Shown piece by piece: positions 17,262 through 31,900 of a DNA stretch of 64,000 bases. The position numbers were made by a program, and so were the translations under genes. Positions within the stretch are counted from its first letter, which is position 1. Every line of letters begins with the position of its first letter. The notes under the pieces are model-generated. The model had not been told where the DNA came from, did not search any database, and saw only the letters and a program-made list of their open reading frames with translations. The stretch is from assembly GCF_963675165.1 (NCBI RefSeq), contig NC_087381.1:806001-870000 (forward strand), given 5' to 3'. The stretch is from Halichondria panicea (taxonomy: Eukaryota; Porifera; Demospongiae; Suberitida; Halichondriidae).

Positions 17262-20200
17262 ATGGCAAGGTCCATTTTTGCTCTGACTGCAGTCGTCTTG
17301 GCTCTGAGTTTTTCTGGTGAGTTATATAAAAATCTGTAGTGAAACTGGTTTATAGTAACCGCCCTAGGGGCAGACCCAACAGCAGTGCATGGCTGTAGTA
17401 TAAAGAGGTGGCCTGCTAACACAGGTCCAAACATATGCTATGGAGACTTTGGGGCCCATTAACCTGGCTGTATTATAAGGTGGCCTGCTAACACAGGTCC
17501 AAACACATGCTATGGAGACTTTGGGGCCCATTAACCTGGCTGTATTATAGAGGGTGGCCTGCTAACACAGGTCCAAACATATACTTGGGGCCTTAGAGGG
17601 TGGCCTGCTTATAATTATAGAGTGAAAATAGACAATTTGCAATGTATGTTAGAGTTCATTCTCAGCAGCCTCTATATGTGCACGACATGTCTGCACGGTC
17701 TCTATATTTTGCATGAAATGATTTATTATTAATCTTCGAATTCTTTCTACTATTCTGCAGCTCAAGCTCAAGCTCAAGACGTGGGCTCCATGTGTGAGTT
17801 GCTGTAATAGCTGAAGCAGTACTGTTTATTGCAATATCTAAATTCAGAAGGGTTTATTTTCAGAATTTTAACTAATACTCCAAAAATAATGCAAGTGTGT
17901 AAAAATTAGTGAGAGCCTTCTACAGTAGTAACATTCCCAGACTATATTGTAGTCACATGCGTGTAATTATTGGAACAAAGTTGGTATGCTTTTCGGCACT
18001 GAAACTGTCCTATATATGCGAGCCTGCCCTTATATCGGTGTGTGTAGTAGTATCACGCAATGATCCCGTGGTTTAGGGCGTGCCGGGGTGTCAGGTCACA
18101 CAGGAGTTTGTCTATAATAACAGTTATTGAAATACTAGTACAACTCCAAAGGTGGGAGGATATGAGATGAATGTAAGGGATACCTACACTGTTCATTGAT
18201 GTAGTCCAAGTGCTTTGGGCTTGGAATTCAAAACTAGCTGAATGAGAGTGACAATAAAGCCATATTTCATTTCATGTATACGTATAGATTCAGAAATTCC
18301 CATTGCCCTTTGTAAATATTAACTTTGAGGTATGTTAGCTAGAGCCTTAATTGTGATGCTTGCCTGTAAACATATTATATACTGAAGTTCTCTCATTGGT
18401 TTGTAAATATTAAGTTCAAGGTATGTGCTGTAGCTATTGGTGTTTGCATTGTTTAATATCAACAAAGGTAGCTTCACCTACTTGTGTGTATATAGGCTGC
18501 ATGTTCGTGGTATTGACACACGCTCAGCCTGTAGCATAATACCGTCAGCAGAGCCCATACTAGTACTGTGCATTTAATTAGCATTACTGTAACATTGCCC
18601 ATAGATAGAAGAAGGAAATTGATTGCACAGTGTGCTTAGGTTGTTTATCTTGAGTGTATATAGTTGGCTGTGTGAGATTTGTGTAGCTCTAGCTTTGAAT
18701 ATGTACATGTATTTTCACACTGTACTGTGCTTAAAAACCCAGTCAATCATTTTGTGTACCTACTTGTAGAAAAGTAACTAAGTGTATGTATGTATATAGC
18801 TAGCTCCTAAACAAACATCAAAAAACAAAATACACGTTGAAAAACAAAAAAACTTTCATTACTATGTTTGATGAGTGGTCACTGTTAAGTGGTCTAATCT
18901 CACACGCTTCCCACCTACGTACTAAGTACATACAATAATTATGTCATGCGTTTGTTTATTTAGAAAATTAGTGCCCAGAATTTCTAAGTAGTGGCTATTT
19001 TCAATCTCAATTCAGCACATAAATTTACCTCTTTTATAGCCTGTTAGGTCTAGGGCACACCACTAGCTGTATGAATGTGTTGTAAACTGATGTGCTTGAT
19101 GTTATAAGGTAGGTAGGCTGGCATATAGCTTCTGTAACTGTGTCTGGTGTATTAGAGCATTATTCCCACCCCCCACATTCACCACAAAGCACCCCCCACA
19201 CTGTGTATTATGATACCCCCCACACTCACTTTCACCACAAAGCAACCCCCCACACTCACTACAAAGCAACCCCCACATTGTATTTTGACCTTTGTGATTT
19301 AAAAGTCACTGCATGCATGTACATACATAGTTTTTTGTTTCAATATTTGGACAACTGAGGTGTTGTAATCTGATTAGTCAATTAGACGATGACATCATAT
19401 CCTGTACAAGTGGGTTGTGTCTAATAGGGGTAGTTTTAGTCCATTCATATCAGCAGGACGTAATGAACTCCTGATGTAATTTAATCCTTCCTAAATTGCA
19501 TGCTTTATGGATATGCATTCCATCGTCCTTTTTAAGTTAATGAACGTGCAGACGATGCCCATTAATCGGTGATTGTTGCTTAAGCACCCGTGATGACCGT
19601 GAGGAAACTACATGCCCTTATGAGATAATCGTGTACAGTACTTTAATATATCAAAATCTGATTTGTCTGAACTCGTAAATTAAATTAATTAATATGGCTA
19701 ATTACCGTGAGTACTCATGCAGCCAATCAGCGTATTTATAGAACATACTTTTTTATCCCCTCGATATCTTGTCCCATTCGTCCCCCCTAGTTAAGCGACA
19801 GAGGTCGAGGTACGACACGAGCACCTCGATTAGGCTTGGTCACGTGCAAAATTAAACAGTAAAGTCATAGTTGCATGTGACTAATTAACTCAAGTTTAGC
19901 CCAATCGAGGTTTGTGTCGGACCTCCTCTGGTTAAGCAAAGTTCTTAAGTATTACCGTGGGAGTGTGTGAGAATGCTAACTCCAGGTCCAGTGGGAATTA
20001 AATAAATACGGGCGTAGCAAAATTGTTATCATAAAATTTAAACGCTACATACGTTACGAGTGATTGTTTTTATTTTCCAACAGTCTGCGACTATGGGTTG
20101 TACATGTGCCCTGATATGTATGGATCTTCCAACGTCTCTTGTATCAACTATACTCTTGTGTGTGACGGAACAGTACATTGTTACGGTGGACGAGACGAAT

Positions 20201-23200
20201 CGCTTTGCGGCAGTAAGTAATGGACACTAAATCTTGTGTGTGTGTGTTCTGTGGTACAGATGTACCGTATAGCGGGTAATTTTCGGGGGACAAAATATTC
20301 GTGGTTGAGCAATATTTAGCCACTTCGTGGATAGTGCTAGCTGCTTGCACTGCAGGTAAAGGTAGGCAAGGTCGCTTCATTCGTGGGTAAAATATTTGTG
20401 GTCAGAGCTCCAACCATGAAAACCACGAATATTTTACCCACGAAAATTACCTCCTATACGGTATACATATGTCTACATCTATAGATCTCTAGTTTGACAT
20501 TTTACCTGATAATACTGCGTGGTGAAGTGTTTGCTGCCTTGTATAGTGTAAAGCAGGTACATTTTCCGATGACGGAGGCAATTGAACTTTATTATTGGCG
20601 GATGTTTAATTTTACAATCGTGCTGCAATATCAATTATTAATTTATCACATGCGATATAATACTGCTAGCTAAAATTATCCGCTGATACGGCAGTGGCGT
20701 AGAAAGTGGCGGCCCCCATCTTTCTAGGCTATTAAGTAGAGATGACCAATCAAGTTGCACTATGTAGATCGATAGGCGTACTTTTTCCATTTAAAAAACT
20801 AGAGCCTCCCCCCCCCCCATTGAGAAATTGCTTCCTACGCCATTGTACGCTATATATGCATGGGATATATGTACTCAAATTTCCCTCTCAACAATAATCA
20901 TAATTATAATTATTTTATTCATTCATTTTCCTGCAGACTGCAGCAGTGGTTATATCCAGTGTCCCAACACGGATACTTGTATCAGCAACACTCAAGCCTG
21001 CGATGGCGTCGTTGACTGCACGTTGGACGATGCTGACGAGACAGTTCGTGCATGCGGTGAGACGTCTATCATGTGATACCTGTCTGCCCCTCAAACATTA
21101 AGCTAGTTTTTGTAGATTTTAGTGATAATTATTATCCCCCTGTAACAACGTATATAATATGCAGGTTGCGTGAATGATAACCAGGTCCCTGTGTGCGGGA
21201 GAAGTATGAATGACACCACGAGGTATTGCCTCAATGAGACGCTGGTCTGTGATGGGATTAGCCACTGTATGTATGGTGAGGATGAGAGCTCGCAATACTG
21301 TGGTCAAGGTAAGGGGGTCTGTTAGCTGTGGGGGGTAGCTATTGTTAGCCATGGGGGGGTAGCTATTGTTAGCCATGGGGGGGTAGCTATTGTTAGCCGT
21401 GGGGGGTAGCTATTGTAACTGTTTTATATGCTATAAGATCTACGTAAGCGTTTGACTCGTTGTTGCCGTGACTACTCGTAGAATGTGAAGGGGATCTTCT
21501 CTCGTGTTTTGACAACGGGACGTGCTATGAAGTATACGAAATGTGCAACGGTGCCTTCGAATGTCCAAATGGTTTTGACGAAGGAAATTGCAGTGGTAAG
21601 CATCATACCATATAGCGGGTAGTTTTCATTCGTAAAAATATCTAGAGCGGAAGTACATGTGATGTGATATTCTTGTGACGTTTCTAGTGATCTGGATTAA
21701 TCGTTGCACATGTTCTTCTGCTCTAGACATTGTAGGTGAAAGAACTCTGAAAATAAAAATCTCTGTATAGGTCTAGTTATCGTATATGCTCGATCAGAGG
21801 CCGCTCTTGTATAAAGGCCACACTCAAATAGTAGCCTCCGTTGCTAGCAAAATGAAACATTTAGTAGCCGCTCTCTCATAGTAGCCTCAGTGAACTTTGA
21901 CTCTAGCATTTTTGCACGTGGCAGCCAAAAAAATTCTTAATACTAGGAGCTAGCTACATGTACGTAGCTACAAAAGTCACACAAGATCTGTTAAAGCAGC
22001 TAGTTCTAGCAACATTACACCATTTGTAGTCTTCAAGCAATGTATAGTTACCGGGAAGTAGAGTTCGCATATACGTGGATAGTCAAACACTAGAGGACAC
22101 ACAGTACATAAGATGTTGTGTTGTCACGGGTGCGCCAGTAACAGGGTCCATCTGGCGTTGGAATTCTGAGCATTTATATTAAGTTGTTTTTAATAATTTT
22201 CCGCATTGCTTCATTGTTTTATTGGTAGTCACATATATATACTGTGTGTGCTTTGCAACTGTAGTAGCAGGCTTATTCGTTGCCAGGCAATATAGTTCCG
22301 GTATTTTGATATTTTGTGGACTGTTGATTTCTTAAATACGCCATGTAATTAGTTTATTTATTGTCAAGTATTTTGGTAGCAGTTTGTGTGTGGGCTCTTG
22401 TGTGTAGTGTCGTATATTGTATCAGGTTTATAACACGAGGTTAATTGATTGTGAATGACACTGTACAAGCATTTGATTGCGTTTCTAACTGTAGAAATTG
22501 CATGCAAAACATGGGAAATGGCATTCAAAGCTTGTCTTTGTGTGTCTTTAGATATAATTATGTGAAAGCTCGCAATTTATGATCAACAAAATGTCGCATT
22601 TGAAACCTAATCCTCAGTATGCGGTGTATGCATGGAGGAAAAGATGTATTTTCGTTCAAACTTAAATGTTTAGATAATATCTTTAACGGAAAAATAATAC
22701 ACATAGGATGGTGTCATCTTTCTCTATTATTATAAGCCTGGACAATTTATTTGATGTTCGATTGTGTTTTTATAACATCTAACTTTTTTTTTATTGCCTT
22801 ACAGATTCGGCTGCGGACCGATGTAAGTTGATACAGAGTGTGCTATTTTCACACCCGTTTGAAGTCGACATAAATGCATTCTCGACAAAGTTATTCTTAT
22901 AGTTTTAAAGCTGTCCTATTTTAAACTTGCTTTCATACATGCCTACCTACCGTATTGCTAGAATATTTTACAGGTGAAAAACTTTTGCGAATGAGCCAAA
23001 TCAGCAGAAAATTTGACTTTTTGCGATGTTAACTATTGTGTTCTGGCAAGGATCGTGCGTCATTACCAGTATACTAGTTTATAGGTTTTGCTGTATTTGC
23101 AATTATTGCAAAGTGATCAACGTTGGCAAAGTTCATAATTATATGTTTGATGCTCGCAAAACATTCTAGTAGTACCGAATTTTAGCTATTACTAGAATGT

Positions 23201-25966
23201 TTTGCGAACATTAAACATGTGCGAACTTTGCGAGGGTTGATCAATTTGCAACAATAAAATCTGCAAAACCTAAATTATTACTAGTAAATACACACGATCC
23301 TTGCCAGAAAGATAGCAAAGGGTCAATTTTTCTGCTGATTTGGCTCATTAAAATAATTGCAAAGGTTTTTTACCAGCAAAATATTCTAGTAGCTAATACA
23401 TTACTAGAGAGTCACACTTTACTCCATTAGTCGACTATTAGATCATTTACCACTCTCTGGGTGTGTGGGCAGCTCCAGTGTTTGCATGGTTACCATTCTT
23501 TTGTAAAATTTAAATCAACATAATTATTATGCATTTTTTAGTCTGCCCATATGCCACCTACAATTGTCCAAACCTGGATGGCAACGGCGGTCGGACGTGC
23601 ATCAACTACACTCGTGTCTGTGATGGTACCAATGACTGCTACAATGGAACTGACGAAGCATTTTGTGGAGGTACGTAATAACAAAGAATTTCATTTTTAT
23701 TATCTTAACTGATGCTTGTGTACTACGTACTGTCTCATTTCCGACAAATTAATTATCTTATTATAATATATATATATAGCTCACAGTATATTTGCCGGGC
23801 CTAGAAATGGCCTTTGACTTAAAGGCCTCTCTCTAAGCTTCCAGAAAATCCCTAAAATAACGATATTGTACAAACAGAACTAAACTTACAACCTTAATTA
23901 AGTATCAATATGACAAGAATGCTTTTACACACTCTCTCTAAACTATCAAATATCGACAAGCTCCCACGAGGGTTAAGACATGCTATATACTCTAATTATG
24001 ATTTCCCCTCCTCCACATGCAGACTGTCCCATGGATAGCATAGCATGTGCAAGTAACTCGTCCATTTGCGTTGAAAACACTCGTACCTGCGATGGGATCC
24101 AAGATTGCCCTGATGGCTGTGATGAAAGCATCACTGCCTGTGGTGAGTTGGGTCTCCATTGTCATTCGTAGATATTGCAAATTGGTATAAGATTTTACAC
24201 ACAAAACATATTAACTTTGCTCTGTTCTTTGCTTCTGTTGTACTGTGCTGGCTATAACTCAAGGTATCTGTCTTATATTTAAAGTTCCCTCTTCTTCCCC
24301 ACTGCCCCTTACTCTCCAAACCAGCTATTAAAAAGTCTATTTGCATTGAGTTTGGCCCCGGAAGTTATGTGGTCAATTATGGTTTCATTTATGCTTTATG
24401 TGGTGGAGTATGCCTGAGACTTCTACGTGAAAAATGCTAACTTTTAACTGGTTGGAGCTTACCAACACTACAGCATATAGATAGAAGCGCTTTTTAACAA
24501 GGAATCCAATGGTATATGAAACTTTGAATTTCAGTGAAGTATGACAAAGTTATGACAACTTTGTCAAACTCAACACAAATAGACTTTTAGCTAGCTCTTA
24601 TAATTTAGTCACTTGGTTTTCTAGGACGTAATTGAGAAGCATAATAATTGCGTTTTAGAGCTTAGTTGTATGTCTTGTGTTGTGTGTCCAGGTTGCAGTG
24701 ACTCTGCCCAAATCCCCGTGTGTCGAGATGGCAACGGCAATCCCTACTGTGTCAATAGAACAGCATTATGCGATGGCATGTCTGATTGTATGAATGGGGA
24801 AGACGAACAGTTCCCGTATTGTCCTACAGGTGGGTGTGGTTTAAATGTACGTTATCAGCATAAAATGCTATAATTGTGTGTCCTGTACGTGTGTGGGTGT
24901 GTGTGTGTGTGTGTATGTGTGGGTGTGTGTGGGTGGGGGTGTGTGTGTGGATCATGTTTGCAGTACCGTTACTTTCACTTTCATTTTCCAATGACAGCAA
25001 CGACTCCTCCACCAACAACCAACCCACCTGTGTGTAAGTTGACTATTGCACAATATTTAATTTTCCCCGCAACTATACCGTATAGCGGGTTATTTTCGTA
25101 TGGTAGAAATGATACTGTAGAGCATCATATATATAATTATACGAAAATTAAAACTGCGAAATTATTCAACCGCAATAGGTTCAACGTCACTATCCTGAGC
25201 TGTACGAATATTCAGTTTAATCATACGAAAATTTGCATTGACAAAAAATTAAATTACTTGCTATCGGTATCCCTTCCTCCTATGCACAGCCTGTCCTACT
25301 GGTTACGTGCCGTGTGCTACTTTCTCTAATTCTGGTCCTCCTTGCATCAACAACTCGCTGGTGTGTAATAGCTTCAGTGACTGTGCCGACCAATCAGACG
25401 AGTTCTACTGCAATGGTAAGTATGTACCGTATATCTGGTTTATAATGCGAGGTTAATTGATTGTGAATGACACTGTACAAGTCTGTTATTGCGTTTCTAA
25501 CTATTGCAAATTGCATGCAAATCATGGGAAATAGCATGCTCACTCTCTGCGTGTTTTTAGTTAGCAAATTATGTAAACATTCGCAATTTTGAAGAACGTC
25601 GCATTTGCAACCTGATATTATATACACTAAGTACATAATACACGTGACCTATAGTTTTGTACATGGGCCGTTTTTTAATTGAGAACCTTCAACACAGTAT
25701 ACATGTATATATATCACGTTTTTTCGTCCAATCAGGTTGTCCTACTGGTGAGCTGATGTGTCAAGGACTCAACTTTACCCAATGCGTGGCTAACACCTAC
25801 TTGTGCGATGGAGACAATAACTGCCCTAACGGGTTTGACGAGTCTATCTGCACTACAGGTACGCGTCGGTGTGTGGGTGTGTGTGTGTGTGTGTGGTGTG
25901 TGAACGAGTCTATCTGCACTATAGGTACGCGTCAGTGTGTGTGTGTGTGTGTGAGTGGGTGTGTGT

Positions 25967-25997
<31 letters not shown>

Positions 25998-28900
25998 GTA
26001 AAACATTTCGTTTGCTTCATTATGTGTACTGTATTACATGGTTTTGTGGATAAAATTTTCGTAGAATGACTCGAGGTTGTGTGGTATACAGTCTTGAGTG
26101 TGAGCTGTAACTTGTACACATTTAATATACTAACTCGGCCTTTTATTTTATTTTCAGACAATATCATGCCCACTGGCACACCCACTGGCACACCCACTTT
26201 TGGTAAGATATATTATTCACCTGCTACGTTACAGTGTACTTGGTATTAGTTACTGACGTGCATGTGACAAATGTAGATGATCTGATTGGACGCTTAAATA
26301 CTCCAACTATATTATACGTATTATTTCACATGGAGATTTAGTTGATATACCATATATAGCGGGTTATTTTCGTATGGTGGACATTTTTGTATAATTATTT
26401 CGTATTGAAGAGCATTACACGAAAATTAAAACTGCAAATTAAATTATTATTCTACCGCAATAATATAGGGTTACGTTACTATCCTGAGCTTTACGAATAT
26501 TTAGAATACGAAATGTTTAATTGCGTAGTTCATATGAAAATTTGCACCAACAAAAATTACCTGCTATATATATATGGTATATCCCTTCCTCCTATGCACA
26601 GCCTGTCCTACTGGTTACGTGGCGTGTGCTACTTTCTCTAATTCTGGTTCTCCTTGCATCAACAACTCGCTGGTGTGTAATAGCTACATTGACTGTGCCG
26701 ACCAATCAGACGAGTTCTACTGCAATGGTAAGTATGTACCGTATATCTGGTTTATAATACGAGGTTAATTGATTGTGAATGACACTGTACAAGCATTGAT
26801 TGCGTTTCTAACTGTAGCAAATTGCATGCAAAACATGGGAAATTGCATGCTCACTCTCTGCGTTTCTAATTATGAGAGAAAATTCGCAATACGGAATCGA
26901 AAGAACGTCGCATTTGAAATCTGACACAGTAATTATACGCTATAATTATATAGGTGCGTAGTTAAACTTCTGTACATGGGCAATTTCCTACAATTAGATC
27001 CCACCTGCAGTTGAGTGTGCTTGGGATCCAAATTATTATGAGCATTGTACATACCAGAGGAGGTGGGTACGACAGGTGCGGTGCAGCTCAGGCAATTAGC
27101 TTTTGATTGAGCAATAATTATCCGCCCACGCCCCGGCTGCCTACGTCGTATATTTTTGCTGAGAGTAATCAGAGGCAAATTGCTTGAGTCGCACCGCGCC
27201 TGTCGTACCTACCTACTCTGGTACGTATGTATAACTGATTGCTAGGATACAAATGATATGTAGCTCCAATCAAAAGTGGAAAAATCTACCATTACATAAT
27301 GTGCCAGTCTGTTTACAAAGGAATAAATTATGTCAACTTATTACTTACTTATTAAACTTAAATTCCTGATTTAGTATATCTCATAATTAACACAGTATAT
27401 TCCTCAGTATGTGTGGTAATCACTTTTTATTTGTCCAATCAGATTGTCCCACTGATGAGCTGATGTGTCAAGGACTCAACTTTACCCAATGCGTGCCTAA
27501 CACCTACTTGTGCGATGGAAACAATAACTGCCCTAACGGGTTTGACGAGTCTATCTGCACTATAGGTACGCATCAGTGTGTGGTGTGTAGTCAATTTTAA
27601 TATTCGATTATTTCTAGATACGTAATAAATTATATGGAGATCATTATCTATATACCAATGTTTTAACTATGCTCCGCTGTTTTCTCAGTCGGCCCTAAGA
27701 TTTCATGTTGTTAGGTGCATAGCAAAAGTAAACAGTCTTGAGTGCAACTTAATTGTCACAAACGTACTTTTTTTTAATGCTAACTCTTGTTTCAGATATC
27801 ACCACACCCACTGGAATGCCCACTGGCCCACCCATTGGTGGTAAGTCACGACAAGAGTGGACGATCATGATCTAATATATAATTACAATTACTCGGTGTT
27901 AGTTACTGGCGTGCATGTGACAATTGTAGGTGATCTGATTGGATGCTTGAATACTCCGACTACGTCTTTTTCACGTGGAGATTTTAATATCATAATTATA
28001 TAGAACTCTGACCTCTGACCTCATTGCAGATTCTCACTCCCTTTTTCATTGACACAGGAAATTTAGAATAATTATTAAGAACAGTTTAAAATAATAGTTA
28101 CGTTGGTACAGTTTTATTATTTATTTATGCACATTTCTACAGGCCCTTGTCCAAATGGAAGTCTACCCTGTGGTTTCAACTTCTCAAACTGCTGGGTCCC
28201 GGAGCAAGCCTGTGACGGTGTCAATGATTGCGGGGACGAGCTTGCTTACGACGAGATACCTGGTTTTGTGGAGTTGTCAGGAGAATCTTGTATCACTGAT
28301 GGAGGATCTGGATCTGGATTTTTGGGTGGAACAAACGATTGTAAGAAAAGATATTTCGGGACTGTACTTATTGTATGTACCTAGAATACCTACTAGAGAG
28401 ATGACTATCAACTCTACGTGCGAGCAAAAACCAAAGCCAAATAGATTTAGATATTACTGTTCACTTTAGTTTTTGCTCGCAAGCTCCCTCTCTCTTTTTA
28501 TACGCCCTTGACAATACGTGTTATAGCTACATTGTCCATGTAAGCCTTTTGCGTAAGTAGGTATAGCATGAGACCGATTGAGTGTTTTTTGCAATACACA
28601 GACACAAACACGAAGGCGAGCTGCCTGTATATTTCATACAACACGAGGATTCTCATGCTTTATAATAATTATCACGACGACCTTTATAACACAAAAAGGA
28701 CTGGTGTTACACGCTTGTAACCTAATTGACAACGTGATATAATGAGTAGTGATTTAATAATGAAGTTTTTACCCCCCACAGTGATGATTAGTGTGTCATG
28801 TGACTGTATTACCCCCCACAGTGGTCATTGGTTTGCTAGCCCCGCCTTTCTTTGATGGTTTGATACCGTTTTCGGAGTTTGGAGGATCTTTTTCATTCTG

Positions 28901-31900
28901 CATTGTCCGAGGGGGGGTTTCGTCTAGCGACGAGTTCAATGTTACCGTGACAACTACTGATGTAAATGCAGGTAACCATGACGACAACATGCATTAGTAC
29001 TATGTACAGCTTGTGTATAAGCATTTTATTATTGGTCGATACAGTTTTAATTGGGAGAGAGGCCGAGTTTTAAACGATCCAATTTCCCAACACAATTTTT
29101 TTTTGTAGTTCCAGCAAAATTAATTTTTCCCGGCCATAGCAAGCTTATAATTATATATCTGTATAAGACTTCGAGTATTAATTTTGTCATTTTGTTAAAG
29201 CTGAAATAGGATCATCGAAATTTATCATGATTGAACCACTAGATGTATGTAAATTGTATATAATTATATGTCTGCAGTTGCCGGCTATGATTACGAGGAT
29301 GCCACTCAAACTCTGTATTTTGGTAGTCAAGACAGCATAATGTGTATCAACGTGACAATCATTGAAGATGATTTGATTGAATCGACCGAGAACTTTACGA
29401 TATCTCTGTCTGTCAGTGCTGACGTCAACTACACCTTCATTGGCCCAACGGAAGCTACTGTTGTCATTCTAGATTTTAACGGTATGTTAATCACGGTGAC
29501 TCGTTGAAAAACATCCAAGTTGATATATTGCCAAGCAATTAATACTTGAAATAATTATGTTTTGATAAAATTTAATTATACGTATGTGTTTTTTTAATGC
29601 CTATATAATTATACTAGAACCTCGATTATCCGGACACCTTGGTGTCAGAAGCAGGCCGGATAACCGGATAATCGAATAGATAAACCACGCCTTGATCCAC
29701 CCACTTTATTGATAAACAGCAGTGCCACATGGTTGTCTGCGCATAAGCAGGCCTGTCTCCATAGTAACAGCTGCACGCGCATGCGCATTTAAGGAACACG
29801 CCCATTTTCTGAATATTAAAAAGAAAATTGCCAAGCCGGATAATCGAGGTTCCGGATAATGGAGGGCCAGATAATGGAGGTTCTACTATACTACAATATA
29901 GTTATAGGCAAGTATTATGGTTATTATATCCGCATTTTATATCTGCAGGTATTGGATTTGATTTGGTTACCAGCAACGTGACGGAAAGTGACAATGCAAC
30001 ATTTGAGTTGTGCATCACCTTGACGGACATAAGAGGGGGTCTGGAGCGTAATGTCACTTTGGAAATAAGACAAATAGATTTCGGCCTCCCTACAGGAGCT
30101 CAAAGTAAGTAATGATTACCGTATAGCGGGTAATTTTCGGGGGATAAAATATTCGTGGTTGAGCAATATTTAGCCACTTCGTGGATAGTGGTTGTGCTGC
30201 TTGCACTGCAGGTAAAGGTAGGCAAGGTCGCTTCATTCGTGGGTAAAATATTCGTGGTCAGAGCTCCAACCACGATATCCACGAATATTTTGCCCCACGA
30301 AAATTACCCGCTATACGGTGCGTATATAACTGCCATAGTTGGATACTCCTCTTTATGAACTCCTGGTAATATTATAATTATTTATTCAGACGGAGTGGAC
30401 TTCACTATTACAAACCCTTTCATCACTATCCCGCGAACGGCCGAGAATGGAACAAAGATGTGCTTCACTTTTGCCAACGTGATTAACGACGAGAGAATTG
30501 AAGATACCGAAAGAGCTATATTTTTTCTCACCTCCAACAACTTTGCAGATGTGTCTCGAGACACTAGCTTTACTATCGAAATCATTGACAATGATTGTAA
30601 GTCTGATAATCACCTAGCAATGCTCATGGCAACATGTCTATATAATAATAATAACAATTCTTGTGCCCTCATTGTCAAAGGAATGTACATTATGTGTAGT
30701 AAGTACTTGGGCAGACCAACAGTGGCTGTATTATAGAGGGTGGCCTGTTTATAATTATAATATGTGTTTGGACCTGTGTTAGCAGGCTACCCTCTATATA
30801 TAGGGACACCACAATATCATAGCCTCAATACATGCAGTATCAAGTTGTTTTTTTGTTTTTTTTGACTACATGCAGTTGTCCAGTTTGAGCTCTTAAATGC
30901 CACTGAGGTTCAAGTTGAAGAAGATCGTTCTATAAGTTTGTGTTTGGCTCCTGTTGGGAACGTCTCGGCATACTACGATCGATTACTGCCCTACATCACT
31001 GTCATCTTCAACGTGACGTCAGAGACAGCTGGTCAGTGGTGCTCCCATGTGCATGTGTCATAATTATGTCATATCGTGTACGAACTTACATTTTTTTTCA
31101 CTGAGTGTGTTTGTCTAGGAACGAGTTTGTATGGTTTATATGAACTTAAAGTTGTGGAATATTTATATACCTGCAAGTACACTTTTATTCGCTTTTTGCC
31201 CCAATCTAGATAATGGAGACTATTACACTGGATCTGTATATCAGTTGTTTGATGTTCGAAGCAGCGATATCGTCTGCGTTATGATAATCACTAGAGAAGA
31301 CAGCCAAATTGAGAACACAGAGACGTTGAGAGTAACAGCAATAATATCTGATCCAGATGTAGTTGTCGGACCATCGCAAGTCAGAGTGTACATCTTGGAC
31401 AGAGACTGTACGTGTTATATCATTGCCGTTATAATTATGTAGACAGTAGGTTGCAAAAATTCTTCTTAGGGAATATTTCTCATAGGTTTAACGACAAAAA
31501 TTACCCAAAAAAGTGTCTGATAAATACGATATGTACATGTACATAAATTGTTACCCCTCAGAAACACCTCACGAAAATTAATGCTAAAATCGCTCTCTAA
31601 ACCAAAGCAGTTGATTCTCACAATGTAATTATTATTTTTCTTCATCGCAGCCGCTGAGTTTGAGTCATCATCCTTCATGCCGCACATTGCCATGCGTGAG
31701 GCGGACTGGTATCTAGGGGCACCACCTCGTAGCTTCTGCTTCGCTCCGACCCCCCTCACCAGAGTTTTCCTGCAAAGAGATGTGACTCTGACATTCACAC
31801 CAAGCAGTCTGGGAGCAAGTAAGTATTAATTTTACCGATTTACGCTACAGCTCTTCTCTAGGAGATTTTCAGTGAATATACGATCTCATAAGTTTCGTAC

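Larger units (their letters stand above)
20084..28340 (+). other. Gene 5: array of 12 LDL-receptor class A modules
   Basis: LDLa exons: 20084-20212, 20937-21056, 21165-21308, 21482-21595, 23542-23670, 24023-24142, 24692-24829, 25290-25415, 25736-25858, 26602-26727, 27443-27565, 28143-28340. Each carries six cysteines (the 24023 module has a seventh) and most a CDGxxxC...DE calcium cage; those at 25290 and 26602 have CNS in place of CDG. Short linker exons lie at 22805-22822 (18 nt), 24998-25033 ([10 protein letters not shown]), 26158-26202 and 27796-27840 (PTGTPTG-type). Every exon is a multiple of three with phase-1 borders, so modules can be added or skipped without frameshift. The block 25290-26202 is duplicated as 26602-27840. 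Confidence 0.88.

Noticed and set aside
18041-18182. tRNA-like or SINE head in repeat family G
   Set aside because: The GTAGTAGTATCACGC stretch loosely suggests an A box, but no acceptable B box or cloverleaf was found.
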